From DATMRS01 sp035566015 (lineage in GTDB: Bacteria; Pseudomonadota; Alphaproteobacteria; Sphingomonadales; Sphingomonadaceae): a DNA stretch of 64,000 nt. Location: assembly GCA_035566015.1 (NCBI GenBank), contig DATMRS010000020.1, positions 310,001 to 374,000 of the forward strand, given 5' to 3'. The notes under the pieces were generated by a model, which saw only the letters and a program-made list of their open reading frames with translations, was not told where the DNA came from and did not search any database. The position numbers and the translations under genes are program-made. Below are positions 63,879 to 64,000 of this stretch, in pieces (positions within the stretch are counted from its first letter, which is position 1; each line of letters opens with the position of its first letter).

Positions 63879-63905
63879 AGGTGACTTGGATCGAGCCGAT
63901 CACCT
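63879..63905. terminator. Hairpin after the last gene
   Basis: AGGTGA, one unpaired base, TTGG, 6-nt loop, CCGA, TCACCT: about ten pairs. No T-tract follows. It sits 8 bp downstream of the last stop and may mark the transcript's 3' end. The rest of 63906-64000 holds no gene I can see and is AT-richer than the average of the window. Confidence 0.4.
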
Positions 63906-64000
63906 CAGCAGGCCCCAAGGGCAAACAGTCGTTTTCTGAGGTTACCGGCAATTAAAGGCAGCAAATGCCAAGTCTACCTGCCAATGACTCGCGACAGCGG

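Overview
This is a GC-rich, gene-dense window with short intergenic gaps. It has no rRNA, tRNA, CRISPR array or insertion sequence that I can see. The gene families point to an alphaproteobacterium of the Sphingomonadales (Sphingomonas-like): a very large NAD-glutamate dehydrogenase, DUF1489, DUF4893 and DUF6152 proteins, a TorF-type porin, PrsK/PrsR, an Entner-Doudoroff zwf-pgl-edd-eda cluster, and a general-stress promoter of the GGAAC-N17-CGTT type. The genus is an inference from gene content. All coordinates were read by eye and no searches were run.

Layout. 1-12.5 kb is housekeeping: the 3' part of an NAD-glutamate dehydrogenase; a leftward operon (molybdenum hydroxylase large subunit, ferrochelatase, acetoacetyl-CoA reductase, ribbon-helix-helix protein) with overlapping or nearly touching genes; and a rightward run with lgt, a MidA-like methyltransferase, pgeF and a 2-hydroxyacid dehydrogenase. 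12.1-18.7 kb holds a complete type I secretion set (TolC, ABC ATPase/permease, HlyD adaptor), a small monooxygenase-like protein and a glycosyltransferase.

18.7-33.4 kb is the accessory, catabolic-looking part. Leftward run: TonB-dependent receptor, PepSY membrane protein, secreted protein of unknown function, aldo/keto reductase. Rightward run: IclR regulator, a related secreted protein, two tandem DUF6152 proteins, a regulator made of two fused MarR domains, an SDR dehydrogenase and an SMP-30-like beta-propeller. Next come a LigB-type extradiol dioxygenase, an orphan [2Fe-2S] subunit, a TetR regulator and a Rieske oxygenase. The same inverted repeat, GTTGA-N5-TCAAC, occurs in the TonB receptor/iclR gap and again directly upstream of the secreted-protein operon. 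This suggests one IclR-controlled uptake-and-degradation regulon whose substrate is unknown. A separate TetR-type dyad lies between tetR and the Rieske gene.

33.4-50.3 kb: zinc metallopeptidase, M1 aminopeptidase, 3-hydroxybutyrate dehydrogenase, a DUF4893 lipoprotein, the PrsK/PrsR two-component system of PEP-CTERM/exopolysaccharide control, mannose-1-phosphate guanylyltransferase, a second aldo/keto reductase, DUF1489, MgtE, a DHA2-type drug exporter, a luciferase-like monooxygenase, a cyclophilin and a LysR regulator. A gap at 50.3-50.6 kb has two hairpins, the second with a UUCG loop and a T-tract, and looks like a small-RNA gene. A CDC48-type double AAA ATPase follows.

53-64 kb: aldehyde dehydrogenase; the zwf-pgl-edd-eda operon converting glucose-6-phosphate to pyruvate and glyceraldehyde-3-phosphate; TorF-type porin; cystathionine beta-lyase with a sulfurtransferase; queF; a small acidic protein behind a textbook EcfG promoter; and a last unrecognised protein. 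The final 130 bases hold a hairpin and no gene.
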